Assembly (NCBI RefSeq): GCF_013113735.1
Contig: NZ_CP053346.1
Coordinates: 3,424,001-3,488,000, forward strand
DNA length: 64,000 nt
Source of the DNA: Sphingomonas sp. AP4-R1
Lineage (GTDB): Bacteria; Pseudomonadota; Alphaproteobacteria; Sphingomonadales; Sphingomonadaceae
Reading direction: 5' to 3'
Shown here: positions 8,450-16,315 of the stretch, in pieces
How the letters are laid out: every line of letters starts with the position of its first letter
Position numbering within the stretch: the first letter of the stretch is position 1
Made by a program: the position numbers and the translations under genes
Notes under the pieces: generated by a model
Databases searched by the model: none
Told to the model about the DNA's origin: nothing
The model's input: the letters and a program-made list of their open reading frames with translations, nothing else

Positions 8450-10684
8450 ATGTCGAACGGAGCCGATCTTTTGCGGATGAATCGCCGCACGGCCTGCGGT
8501 GGGCTGCTGGCCGGGCTGGCGATGGGCCTGGCCTCCGCTCCGGCCATCTCGCAGGTCCTGCCGAAGGTGGTGGGCAAGAGCTTTCGGCTCGACAGTCCGC
8601 ACGCCACCTATGCGTTCGGCGTGAACGAGCGTGGCCAGCTCCAGTCGCTTTACTGGGGCGCGCCGCTTGCCGCCGGCGATCCGCTTCCTCCCGCCATCGC
8701 GGCGAAGGAATTGTCGTCGAACGAACTGGCGTCGACGATGACGCCGTTCGAGTTTGCCGGCTTCGGCGGCGGGCTGACGACGGAGCCGGCGCTCAAGGTG
8801 ACGCTGCCCGATGGGACGCGCGATCTGGAGCTGCGCTACGTCGATCACCGGATCGAGGCCGGGGCCCTGATCATCCATCTTCGCGACATCACGACCGCGA
8901 TCGACGTGCATCTGCGCTACGCGATGGATCAATCGACCGGGCTCGTAATCCGCTCGGCCGTCGTCGAAAATAACACGCGCGACTGGATCCAGGTCGATCA
9001 GCTGGCGGCGGGCAATATCAATCTGCCCGCCGCCGAGGATTATCGGCTCCATTATCTGGCGGGGCGCTGGTCGGCGGAATGGCAGCTGCAGTCGCGCGCG
9101 GTCACGCCGGGCTCCACCGTGATCGAGAGCCGGCGCGGCGTCACGTCGCATCAGGCCAATCCGTGGCTCGCCATCGGTCGGGATGATGTGGCGGAGGAAA
9201 GCGGGGCGGTGTGGTTCGCGGCGCTCGGCTGGAGCGGATCGTGGCGGATGACGGTCGATCGCGATGCGATCGGCGCGGTGCGCGCGTCCGCCGGCTATAA
9301 TCCGTTCGACTTTTCCTATCGCCTGAGGCCGGGCGAGACACTGGCCTCGCCAAACCTGTATCTGGGCTTTTCCGGAGACGGCTTCGGCGGCGCCTCGCGA
9401 TTGTTCCACCGCTATCAGCGCGCGGAGATCCTGCCCGGTGTCGGTCACGTCAGGCCGCGCCCGGTGCTCTACAATTCGTGGGAGGCGACCCAGTTCGACG
9501 TGACCGAGGCGGGGCAGATCGCGCTTGCGGAAAAGGCCGCGAGCATCGGCTGCGAGCGCTTCGTGATGGACGACGGCTGGTTCGGCGCGCGCGATTCCGA
9601 CAAGGCAGGGCTCGGCGACTGGACGGTCAACCGGCGCAAATTTCCGAACGGTCTCGGCCCGCTGATCCGGCGCGTGAAGGCGCTGGGCATGGATTTCGGC
9701 CTGTGGGTGGAACCCGAAATGGTGAACCCGGACAGCGATCTCTATCGCGCGCACCCCGATTGGGTGATCAACTTTCCGGGGCGCCCGCGCACCGAGGCGC
9801 GCCAGCAGCTCGTGCTGAATCTCGCGCGCCGCGACGTTTGCGATCACATCCTCACATTGCTCGATAAACTCCTGACAGAAAACGATATCGCCTTCATCAA
9901 GTGGGACCATAACCGCAACTGGTCCGAACCGGGCTGGCCCGAGGCGGCGCCCGCCGAGCAGCAGAAGATCTATGTCGATTATGTCGACAATCTCTACGCG
10001 CTGATCGCCGAACTGCGCCGTCGTCACCCGCGCGTCGAGATCGAATCCTGCGCCAGCGGAGGTGGGCGCGTCGATCTCGGCATCATGCGCCTGACCGATC
10101 AGGTGTGGGTGTCGGACAATACCGATCCCTATGACCGGATGAGCATCCAGGACGGCTTTTCGCGCGCCTATACGCCCGCGATCATGATGGCGTGGGTGAC
10201 GGATTCGCCGAACTGGGTGAACAAGCGCAGCACCCCGCTCGATTATCGTTTCCTGTCCTCGATGCAGGGCGCGCTCGGCATCGGGGCCAATCTTCACCAT
10301 TGGACGGCCGAGGATTTCGCGACGGCGCGCGCGATGATCGCGGCCTACAAACGGATCCGCTCCACGGTGCAGCAGGGCGATCTCTATCGGCTGTTGCCGG
10401 CGCGAAAGGAAGGAGACCGGTCCGCGACCCTTTCCGTCTCGCCGGATCGCAGGCAGGCGGCCTTGTTCGCCTTCACGCGTTCGACCACGATGCGCGAGAC
10501 GGCGATGCCGGTCACGTTGCTTGGGCTCGATCCCGCGCGGCGCTATGCGATGACGCTGATCGCGGGCGAGGTGGCGCCGGGCACGCCCGCGCAGGCGAGC
10601 GGCGCCTTCTGGATGGGGCGCGGCGTGGATTTCGTGATGACGGGCGATTTCCGGGGCTGCGCCGTCCGCTTCGACGCGGTCTAG
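8450..10684 (+). CDS. Alpha-galactosidase, glycoside hydrolase family GH36
   Basis: The protein has about 744 residues. The ATG at 8450 follows GGGGAGG with good spacing; a GTG just before it at 8447 is also in frame. The N-terminal NRRTACGGLLAGLAMGLASA looks like an export signal, possibly Tat. GH36 hallmarks are MDDGWFGARDSD, IKWDHNRNW (nucleophile Asp), ESCASGGGRVDLGIM and VWVSDNTDP (acid/base Asp). It releases alpha-linked galactose from raffinose-type sugars or galactomannan. The neighbouring CE2, CE8 and LacI genes indicate a plant-polysaccharide locus. The stop codon lies inside a 13-bp tandem repeat. Confidence 0.95.
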   Translation: MSNGADLLRMNRRTACGGLLAGLAMGLASAPAISQVLPKVVGKSFRLDSPHATYAFGVNERGQLQSLYWGAPLAAGDPLPPAIAAKELSSNELASTMTPFEFAGFGGGLTTEPALKVTLPDGTRDLELRYVDHRIEAGALIIHLRDITTAIDVHLRYAMDQSTGLVIRSAVVENNTRDWIQVDQLAAGNINLPAAEDYRLHYLAGRWSAEWQLQSRAVTPGSTVIESRRGVTSHQANPWLAIGRDDVAEESGAVWFAALGWSGSWRMTVDRDAIGAVRASAGYNPFDFSYRLRPGETLASPNLYLGFSGDGFGGASRLFHRYQRAEILPGVGHVRPRPVLYNSWEATQFDVTEAGQIALAEKAASIGCERFVMDDGWFGARDSDKAGLGDWTVNRRKFPNGLGPLIRRVKALGMDFGLWVEPEMVNPDSDLYRAHPDWVINFPGRPRTEARQQLVLNLARRDVCDHILTLLDKLLTENDIAFIKWDHNRNWSEPGWPEAAPAEQQKIYVDYVDNLYALIAELRRRHPRVEIESCASGGGRVDLGIMRLTDQVWVSDNTDPYDRMSIQDGFSRAYTPAIMMAWVTDSPNWVNKRSTPLDYRFLSSMQGALGIGANLHHWTAEDFATARAMIAAYKRIRSTVQQGDLYRLLPARKEGDRSATLSVSPDRRQAALFAFTRSTTMRETAMPVTLLGLDPARRYAMTLIAGEVAPGTPAQASGAFWMGRGVDFVMTGDFRGCAVRFDAV

Positions 10685-10697
10685 CGACGCGGTCTAG
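10672..10697 (+). repeat. 13-bp perfect tandem duplication over the GH36 stop codon
   Basis: CGACGCGGTCTAG occurs at 10672-10684 and again immediately at 10685-10697. The first copy contains the TAG stop of the alpha-galactosidase gene and the second repeats it. It looks like a recent slippage or duplication event. Confidence 0.85.
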
Positions 10698-10723
10698 CAA
10701 CGGGGCCTCGACGCGGGGCGGGC

Positions 10724-11863
10724 TCAGCCTTGCCGCGTTCGCGCGATCTGCCGGAGCAGGTTCTGCGCGTCCGCGGCGGTGAGCAGCGCGCCGCGACGTT
10801 TGATGCCCGCCTGCGGCGCGCCGGGGCCGCTGCTGCGATATTCGCTGAAGCGCGCTTCCTCCGGCTGCAGCATGTGGCGGTTGTTCCCGGCGCGATCGGT
10901 GAACCACATTTCCGTCCAGCCCGCAGGCGCGATGTGGGCGTCCATCCAGCAATCCAGGCAGGCGGCCATGCCGACCGCCATCGGATCGCCATATCGGCCA
11001 TCGTCGAAGCGCTTCGACGGGCGCCACGGGCGGCCGAGGAACACGCTGCCGTCGGCCACGCCGCTCTCGCGCGTCAGGCGGCAGCGATGAAGGAGCAGGC
11101 CCACGGCGCGCTCCGCCAACGTGCTGGGGGCGACGACATATCCCGTCACCTGCGCGGGATCGGGGCGCAGGCGCGAGCGTATCTCGCATCGCTCGAACAA
11201 GGCGCTGCCTGCGCCGAAGATGAAATCGTAGCTGCCGCTGATCAGGCAGTCCGAAAAGCGCGAGGAGCCCGCATCGACGAACAGGCTGTCCTGATGGCTG
11301 TGGATATCGACACGATCCAGCTGCGCACCGTCGCTGCCCTCGATCAAGGCGAGCGCGATCGCTTGCGGCCCGGCCGGCGCGTCCGACAGGAGGCGCGGTC
11401 CGGTCTTGCGCATCTCCGCCGTGCCGTCGAACCGGTTGTCGATCGTCAGCGATCGCGCCGAGAAGCCGGGCGCGGTGACCTTCACGACCGCGGTGCGGAA
11501 GGTGCCATAGGGGCGGCCGTCGGGCGCGATCAGGCCGGAGGCGGCCGTGAAGCAGAGGCGCGTGGCGGCGCGATCCTCGCCCACCAGTTCCACATGGGGG
11601 CGATCGATCACGAACTGCCCCGTCCAGTCGCCGCGCGCGATCCATATCCGATAGGGGCGCCGCGCGTCGGCGGGGGCCGCCTTCAGCGCCGCGTCGAGAT
11701 CCGGAAAGCGGCGGCCGGCGGGCAAAGCGGTGCGCTCCGGCGGCGCCACGACGGCGTCATAGGAGGGGGCCGCCGCCCGGACGGCGACGGGCAGCAGCGC
11801 GGAGGCGAGGATGCCGGAGAGGGCGGCGCGTCGCGGGATCGGGGGCTGCACGAACATGGTCAT
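10724..11863 (-). CDS. Pectinesterase, carbohydrate esterase family CE8
   Basis: The protein has 379 residues from the ATG at 11863 (MTMFVQPPIPRR); the longer reading frame to 12040 runs into the next gene. An RR-containing hydrophobic leader (PRRAALSGILASALLPVAVRAAA) suggests Tat or Sec export. CE8 catalytic elements are HSHQDSLF (Asp), GSYDFIFGAG (Asp) and FLGRPWRP (Arg). It demethylates pectin. A purine-rich AAGGAGGGG lies about 13 bp upstream of the ATG, rather far. It is convergent with the GH36 gene and downstream, on the same strand, of a secreted alpha/beta hydrolase and the LacI regulator. Confidence 0.93.
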   Translation of the reverse strand: MTMFVQPPIPRRAALSGILASALLPVAVRAAAPSYDAVVAPPERTALPAGRRFPDLDAALKAAPADARRPYRIWIARGDWTGQFVIDRPHVELVGEDRAATRLCFTAASGLIAPDGRPYGTFRTAVVKVTAPGFSARSLTIDNRFDGTAEMRKTGPRLLSDAPAGPQAIALALIEGSDGAQLDRVDIHSHQDSLFVDAGSSRFSDCLISGSYDFIFGAGSALFERCEIRSRLRPDPAQVTGYVVAPSTLAERAVGLLLHRCRLTRESGVADGSVFLGRPWRPSKRFDDGRYGDPMAVGMAACLDCWMDAHIAPAGWTEMWFTDRAGNNRHMLQPEEARFSEYRSSGPGAPQAGIKRRGALLTAADAQNLLRQIARTRQG

Positions 11864-11928
11864 GGGAAAGCGCGAACCCCTCCTTGCGCCATCCCCGTTC
11901 CCGTCGAGTTGTGCGGTCGGGCTGGCGC

Positions 11929-12885
11929 TCAGGGCTTGCCGACATTCTTCCGCTCGAGCAACCAGCCGCTGTCCTTGCACAGTCCGCACTCCTTGCCGAC
12001 GAACGCGGCTGCGGCCTGTTGGCTGCCGTACAATTGCCATTGCAGCCAGTGCAGCGCGACCTGCGCCTCGCTGCCGCCATTGGCCTGGTTGAACGTGCCG
12101 AGATGGCCGACGGGGTGATCGGCGAGGAACACGGGGACGTGCGCGATCCGCTCGAAATCGTCCATGCCATTCTCCCAGGCGATGTCGCGCGGGCCGCCGA
12201 GAATGTAGAGGACGGGCGTGTGCAGCGCCTTCAGCTGATCCTTGCTGGTGGCCATGCCGGTATTGGGCGCGCGGTCATCATTGAAGAAGCCGGTGTGGAA
12301 GGCGACCACCGCCTTGATGCGCGGATCGGCCGCCACCTGCAGCGCCTGCAGCCCGCCGCAGCTGGTGCCGGCGACGGCGACGCGGGCGAGATCGAGCTTG
12401 CCCGCATAAGGCGCCGCGCCCGCATTGGCCTTGGTGGCGAGATCGAGGCCGGCCAGCACGTCGGCCGTGGTGGTGTGGCCCAGGTCCGGATCCTTCGCGG
12501 GCATCGGCTGCTCCGGACCCGTCAGCATCGCGCCGGGCGCCACGACGAGGAAGCCGTGCGAGGCGATCTCCTCCAGCAGCAGGCGCGCGCTGGCGCCGTC
12601 GCCGCGACAGCCGCCATTGGCCCAGAGCAACACGCCGAGCGGACGGCCCACCGCCGCGACATCGCGCGGGCGATAGACGACATGATCGGGGAAAGCGGGA
12701 TCCACCGCCTTGATCGCGGGATAGGGGCCGGTGCCGGGTCCGTCGGGCATCGTCCATTTGAGCGGGCGCTGGGCGGCGCCATCTTCCGCCAGCGCGACAT
12801 CGCCCGGCCGCTGGCTGCGCGGCGCCTGCGCGCCTGCGCCCGCCGCGATCATCATCGCCATCACCGCCGCCGAACCGATCCGCAT
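11929..12885 (-). CDS. Secreted alpha/beta-hydrolase
   Basis: The protein has 318 residues. The ATG at 12885 is preceded by AGGAGAGG at good spacing and starts a signal peptide (MRIGSAAVMAMMIAAGAGAQ). The nucleophile elbow is GTSCGG (Gly-Thr-Ser-Cys-Gly); VLLWANGGCRGDG is the oxyanion-hole strand, and DHPVGHLGTF contains a likely catalytic His. A paired-Cys tail (CGLCKDSG) is near the C-terminus. The fold resembles dienelactone-hydrolase/cutinase-like esterases, but the substrate is unknown. Its promoter holds a near-copy of the LacI palindrome, so with the pectinesterase downstream it is probably part of the pectin response. Confidence 0.8.
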   Translation of the reverse strand: MRIGSAAVMAMMIAAGAGAQAPRSQRPGDVALAEDGAAQRPLKWTMPDGPGTGPYPAIKAVDPAFPDHVVYRPRDVAAVGRPLGVLLWANGGCRGDGASARLLLEEIASHGFLVVAPGAMLTGPEQPMPAKDPDLGHTTTADVLAGLDLATKANAGAAPYAGKLDLARVAVAGTSCGGLQALQVAADPRIKAVVAFHTGFFNDDRAPNTGMATSKDQLKALHTPVLYILGGPRDIAWENGMDDFERIAHVPVFLADHPVGHLGTFNQANGGSEAQVALHWLQWQLYGSQQAAAAFVGKECGLCKDSGWLLERKNVGKP

Positions 12886-12937
12886 CGTGCCTCTCCTGTT
12901 AGTTATGTGAGGTAACAGAATACGGATCGCATTTTCA

Positions 12938-12951
12938 TGCAAGCGATTTCA
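12938..12951. promoter_or_regulatory. Candidate LacI-family operator (imperfect)
   Basis: TGCAAGCGATTTCA matches the perfect palindrome TGCAAGCGCTTGCA at 13987-14000 in 12 of 14 positions. It overlaps the last codons of the lacI-type gene and lies about 55 bp upstream of the hydrolase start. Repression of the hydrolase-pectinesterase unit from here is inferred. Confidence 0.55.
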
Positions 12952-13947
12952 TGCGCTCTCGCGGGCGATGATGCGGAAGCCGACGTCGACATGGCGGCTG
13001 GGCACGGTGCCACCCGCCGCGCGCGTGCGGAGGATCGTATTCACCTCGGCCGCGATCCGGCCGCCGTCGATATCGACCGAGGTGATGGTCGGCCGCATGT
13101 CGCCCGCCAGCCGCAAATTGCCGAAGCCGGTGACGGCGAGCTGGTCCGGTACGCGCACGCCCGCCGCCAGCGCCTCGACGATCAGCCCCTGCGCGATCCA
13201 GTCCGATCCGCACACCACCACGTCAGGCCGCTCGGGCAGATCGGCCAGCCCGCGAAAGGCGAGTCGCCCCTGGCCGAAATGGCTGGGGATGTTGACGATG
13301 AGCCGGCTTGGCTCGCTGCCGCCGTCCGCGATCCACTGCTCCGAAAAGCGGCTGGCGCGGCGGGCGGAGCGGGGCGAGCCGGGGACGACGAGGTGCGGGC
13401 GCCGATAGCCCCGGCCGTGGAGGAAGCGCGCCATGTCCGCGCCGACCTCGGCGTGCGAGAAGCCGACGGCGACATCGATCGGATCGTCGGGCAGGTCCCA
13501 TGTCTCGATCACGCTGGTGGCCTGCCGCCGCAGCCGGGCGCGCAAGGCGGGCTCGCCGACGATGCCGGTCAGGATGATCGCATCCACCCGGCGCGAGAGG
13601 GCAGCGTCGATCTGCGACTCGAGGCGATGATTGTTCGGGCCGGTCAGGGACATGACCACGCTGTTGCCCTCGGCCGTCAGCCGCTCGATCATCGCTTCCA
13701 TCGTATCGTTGAAGATCGATTGCGCGATGTCCGGCACGAGGGCCGCGATCAGGCGCGAGCGCTTGGAGGCGAGCGCGCCGGCATTCAGGTTCGGCAGGTA
13801 ATTGGTCTGCTCGATCGCATCGCGAATCCGCTCGGCCGTGGCGGGGGCCACAACGCCCGGATTGTTGAGATAGCGGGAGACGCTGGCGGTGGAGACACCG
13901 GCCAACGCGGCGACATCGTCGAGACGGGGGGCACGGGACACCATCAT
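12949..13947 (-). CDS. LacI-family transcriptional regulator
   Basis: The protein has about 332 residues. I chose the ATG pair at 13947/13944 because APRLDDVAALAGVSTASVSRYLNNPG then sits at the N-terminus as the LacI helix-turn-helix plus hinge (ASKRSRLIAALVPDI). The longer frame to 14001 adds an unlikely leader and would overlap the operator. The C-terminal periplasmic-binding-protein-like domain (DVVVCGSDWIAQGLIV, QLAVTGFGN) binds a small sugar or sugar-acid effector. It is divergent from the P450 gene, and a perfect 14-bp palindrome lies between them, so autoregulation plus control of neighbours is likely. Confidence 0.92.
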   Translation of the reverse strand: MMVSRAPRLDDVAALAGVSTASVSRYLNNPGVVAPATAERIRDAIEQTNYLPNLNAGALASKRSRLIAALVPDIAQSIFNDTMEAMIERLTAEGNSVVMSLTGPNNHRLESQIDAALSRRVDAIILTGIVGEPALRARLRRQATSVIETWDLPDDPIDVAVGFSHAEVGADMARFLHGRGYRRPHLVVPGSPRSARRASRFSEQWIADGGSEPSRLIVNIPSHFGQGRLAFRGLADLPERPDVVVCGSDWIAQGLIVEALAAGVRVPDQLAVTGFGNLRLAGDMRPTITSVDIDGGRIAAEVNTILRTRAAGGTVPSRHVDVGFRIIARESA

Positions 13948-13986
13948 GGCACTGTAAAGTGCGACGGGCGGAGAGCAAGTCGGGCT

Positions 13987-14000
13987 TGCAAGCGCTTGCA
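13987..14000. promoter_or_regulatory. Perfect 14-bp palindrome, candidate LacI-family operator
   Basis: TGCAAGCGCTTGCA is its own reverse complement and has the central CG step typical of LacI/GalR-family operators. It lies between the divergent LacI gene (start 13947) and the P450 gene (start 14022), placed to control both. Confidence 0.65.
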
Positions 14001-14021
14001 TGAAGGCGTAGCAATATTGTT

Positions 14022-15203
14022 ATGTCGCATGACTTCGATCCCCTGCTGCCCGAAACGTTCGACAGCGCGAACGCCGATTACAAGCGGCTGCGTGCCGAAT
14101 GTCCCGTGGCGCACAGCGATGCCTGGGGCGGTTTCTGGGCGCTGATGAAACATGAGGATGTCGCGCAGGCCGCCGCCGACTGGCAGACCTACGTGACCTC
14201 GAAGCAGAATGTGGTGCCCAAGGTGGCCTTCACCGGCCGCCGCCCGCCACTCCACCTCGATCCGCCCGAACATACGCCCTACCGACGCGCGCTCGCCCCG
14301 CTGCTCACCGAACGTAAGGTCGCGCGGCTGGAGCCGGTGATCCGGGGCGTCTGCCGAGACCTGCTGGCGGACATGGTTGCGAAGGGCGGGGGCGATGTCT
14401 GCGCCGATTATTCCGCGCACATGCCGGTCGCGGTGTTCGCGCACTGGATGAACCTCGATCCCGAGGCGGTCGCCGCGCTGACCGATGCGGGCAAGCGCTA
14501 CAATGTCGCGGTCCAGTCCGCCGACATGGAGACGACCAAGGAGACGAGCCTCCTCCTCTACGACATGGCGCGCAAGGTGGTGGCCGATCGCCGCGCGGCG
14601 CCGCTGCCGGTGGACGAGGATGCGACGAGCGCTTTGCTCGCCGTCCGTGTCGACGGTGCGGAACTGCCCGAGGAGATGATCGTCGGCACGATCCGGCAGG
14701 TGCTGGTGGTGGGGCTGATCGCGCCGAGCGTCGTGATCGGCGCGATCGCCGTGCATCTCGCGCGGCATCCCGATCTGGCCGACCGGCTGCGCGCCGAGCC
14801 CGATCTGATGCCCGCAGCGATCGAGGAATTCCTGCGGCTCTACACGCCCTATCGCGGCTTCGCGCGCACCGCCAAATGCCCGGTCACGATCAAGGGACGG
14901 CACATCCCGGCCGATGAGCCGATCGCGCTCGTCTATGCCTCGGCCAATCGCGACGAGGATGTGTTCGAGGATGCCGAGAGCTTCCGGCTCGATCGGCCGA
15001 ACATGAAGGACTCGCTCGCCTTCGGGCGCGGGCCGCACATGTGCGTCGGCGCGGCGCTGGCGCGGCTGGAGCTGCAGGTGGCGGTGGAGGAATTGCTGAA
15101 GGCGGCGCCCGGCTTCACGCTGGACGGCGAGCCCAAGCCGACGCGCTTCCCCGAAATCGGCGCGCTCTCCGTGCCGATCCGCTTCGGGACGGCGCAAGCA
15201 TGA
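14022..15203 (+). CDS. Cytochrome P450 with atypical I-helix
   Basis: The protein has 393 residues, usual for a soluble bacterial P450. Seen are the heme-ligand loop FGRGPHMCVG near the C-terminus, the ExxR motif in IEEFLRLY, and HLDPPEHTPYRRAL. The I-helix segment at residues 229-238 reads VVGLIAPSVV, so the usual acid-Thr pair of (A/G)Gx(D/E)T is absent. Oxygen activation may therefore rely on another route or on the substrate. The stop overlaps the start of the CapA-like gene by 4 bp. No ferredoxin or reductase gene is adjacent. The natural substrate is unknown; the context suggests an aromatic, terpenoid or ester compound. Confidence 0.93.
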   Translation: MSHDFDPLLPETFDSANADYKRLRAECPVAHSDAWGGFWALMKHEDVAQAAADWQTYVTSKQNVVPKVAFTGRRPPLHLDPPEHTPYRRALAPLLTERKVARLEPVIRGVCRDLLADMVAKGGGDVCADYSAHMPVAVFAHWMNLDPEAVAALTDAGKRYNVAVQSADMETTKETSLLLYDMARKVVADRRAAPLPVDEDATSALLAVRVDGAELPEEMIVGTIRQVLVVGLIAPSVVIGAIAVHLARHPDLADRLRAEPDLMPAAIEEFLRLYTPYRGFARTAKCPVTIKGRHIPADEPIALVYASANRDEDVFEDAESFRLDRPNMKDSLAFGRGPHMCVGAALARLELQVAVEELLKAAPGFTLDGEPKPTRFPEIGALSVPIRFGTAQA

Positions 15204-16315
15204 CCGGCACCGTCCTCGCCGTCGGCGATCTCGCGATGGATCGCGAGAATTACGACGAGAGCTTCGTCGCCACGGCGGACGTGCTGCGCGCGGCCGATGT
15301 CGTCTTCGGTCAGCTGGAGACGAGCTTCGCGGACAAGGGCGTGCGCGCGCCGCAGGCCCGCCATGCCGTGCTCGCGCGACCGGACGGAGCGGCGGCGCTG
15401 GGCCGCGCTGGGTTCGATCTGATCTCGATGGCGGGCAATCACGTCCTCGACTGGGGCAATGACGCTTTCTTCGAGACAAAGTCCCATATCGAGGCGGCGG
15501 GCATGAGGACGGTCGGCGCGGGCGCCAATATCGCCGAAGCGCGCAAGCCCGTGATCTTCACGCTGGAGGACGGCACCACCGTTGCCTTCCTCGCTTATTC
15601 CAGCATCCTGCCGCAGGCCTATTGGGCGGACGAGCGCCGCCCCGGCTGCGCGCCGATGCGGGCCTTCACCTTTTACGAGCAGATCGAGCACGACCAGCCC
15701 GGCACGCCCGCGCGCATCCACTCCTATCCCCATCGCGAGGATCTGGCCGCGCTGGAAGCGGACGTGCGCGCCGCGAAGGCGCAGGCCGATCTCGTCTTCG
15801 TCTCCTGCCACTGGGGCATCCACTTCGTTCGCGCGACGATCCCCGATTATGCACGGGACGTGGCGCGCGCGGCGATCGCGGCGGGCGCGGATGCGATCCT
15901 CGGTGGCCATCCGCATATCCTGAAGGGCTGCGAGATGATCGACGGCAAGCCCGTCTTCCACTCGCTCTGCAATTTCGCGACCGACCTGCGGATGGACGAG
16001 GCGCATGCCAAGTCGAAGAGCTGGAACGAGATCCGCGTGCTGGCGGAGGAATGGGAGCCGGATTTCGGCAGCCTCTACAATTTCCCGAAGACGGCGCGCC
16101 TCTCGATGATCGCACGGTTCGAGATTGCCGGGGGCGAGATTCTCCGCACGGGTTTCCTGCCGCTCTACATCGATCGCGATGCCGTGCCCCGCATCGTCGG
16201 GCCCGAGGATCCGCGCCACGGCGAGGTGCTGGCCTATATGGCGGCGATCACGCAGGAAGCGGGCCTCAACGCGCGCTACCGGATCGGCGCGGACATGGTG
16301 GAGATCGTCGCATGA
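15200..16315 (+). CDS. CapA-family (poly-gamma-glutamate synthesis type) metallophosphatase-like protein
   Basis: The protein has 371 residues, starting at the ATG at 15200 inside the ATGA overlap with the P450 gene. The PGA_cap domain is seen from VLAVGDLAMDR through FGQLETSFAD, SMAGNHVLDWG (metal-binding Asn-His), VSCHWGIHF and LGGHPHILKG (His-rich metal site). No signal peptide or membrane anchor is visible, unlike classical CapA of Bacillus, so it is probably cytoplasmic. Family members are calcineurin-like metal hydrolases. Its tight coupling to a P450 and a transporter-like protein suggests a catabolic or modification step, not capsule synthesis. Confidence 0.85.
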   Translation: MTGTVLAVGDLAMDRENYDESFVATADVLRAADVVFGQLETSFADKGVRAPQARHAVLARPDGAAALGRAGFDLISMAGNHVLDWGNDAFFETKSHIEAAGMRTVGAGANIAEARKPVIFTLEDGTTVAFLAYSSILPQAYWADERRPGCAPMRAFTFYEQIEHDQPGTPARIHSYPHREDLAALEADVRAAKAQADLVFVSCHWGIHFVRATIPDYARDVARAAIAAGADAILGGHPHILKGCEMIDGKPVFHSLCNFATDLRMDEAHAKSKSWNEIRVLAEEWEPDFGSLYNFPKTARLSMIARFEIAGGEILRTGFLPLYIDRDAVPRIVGPEDPRHGEVLAYMAAITQEAGLNARYRIGADMVEIVA

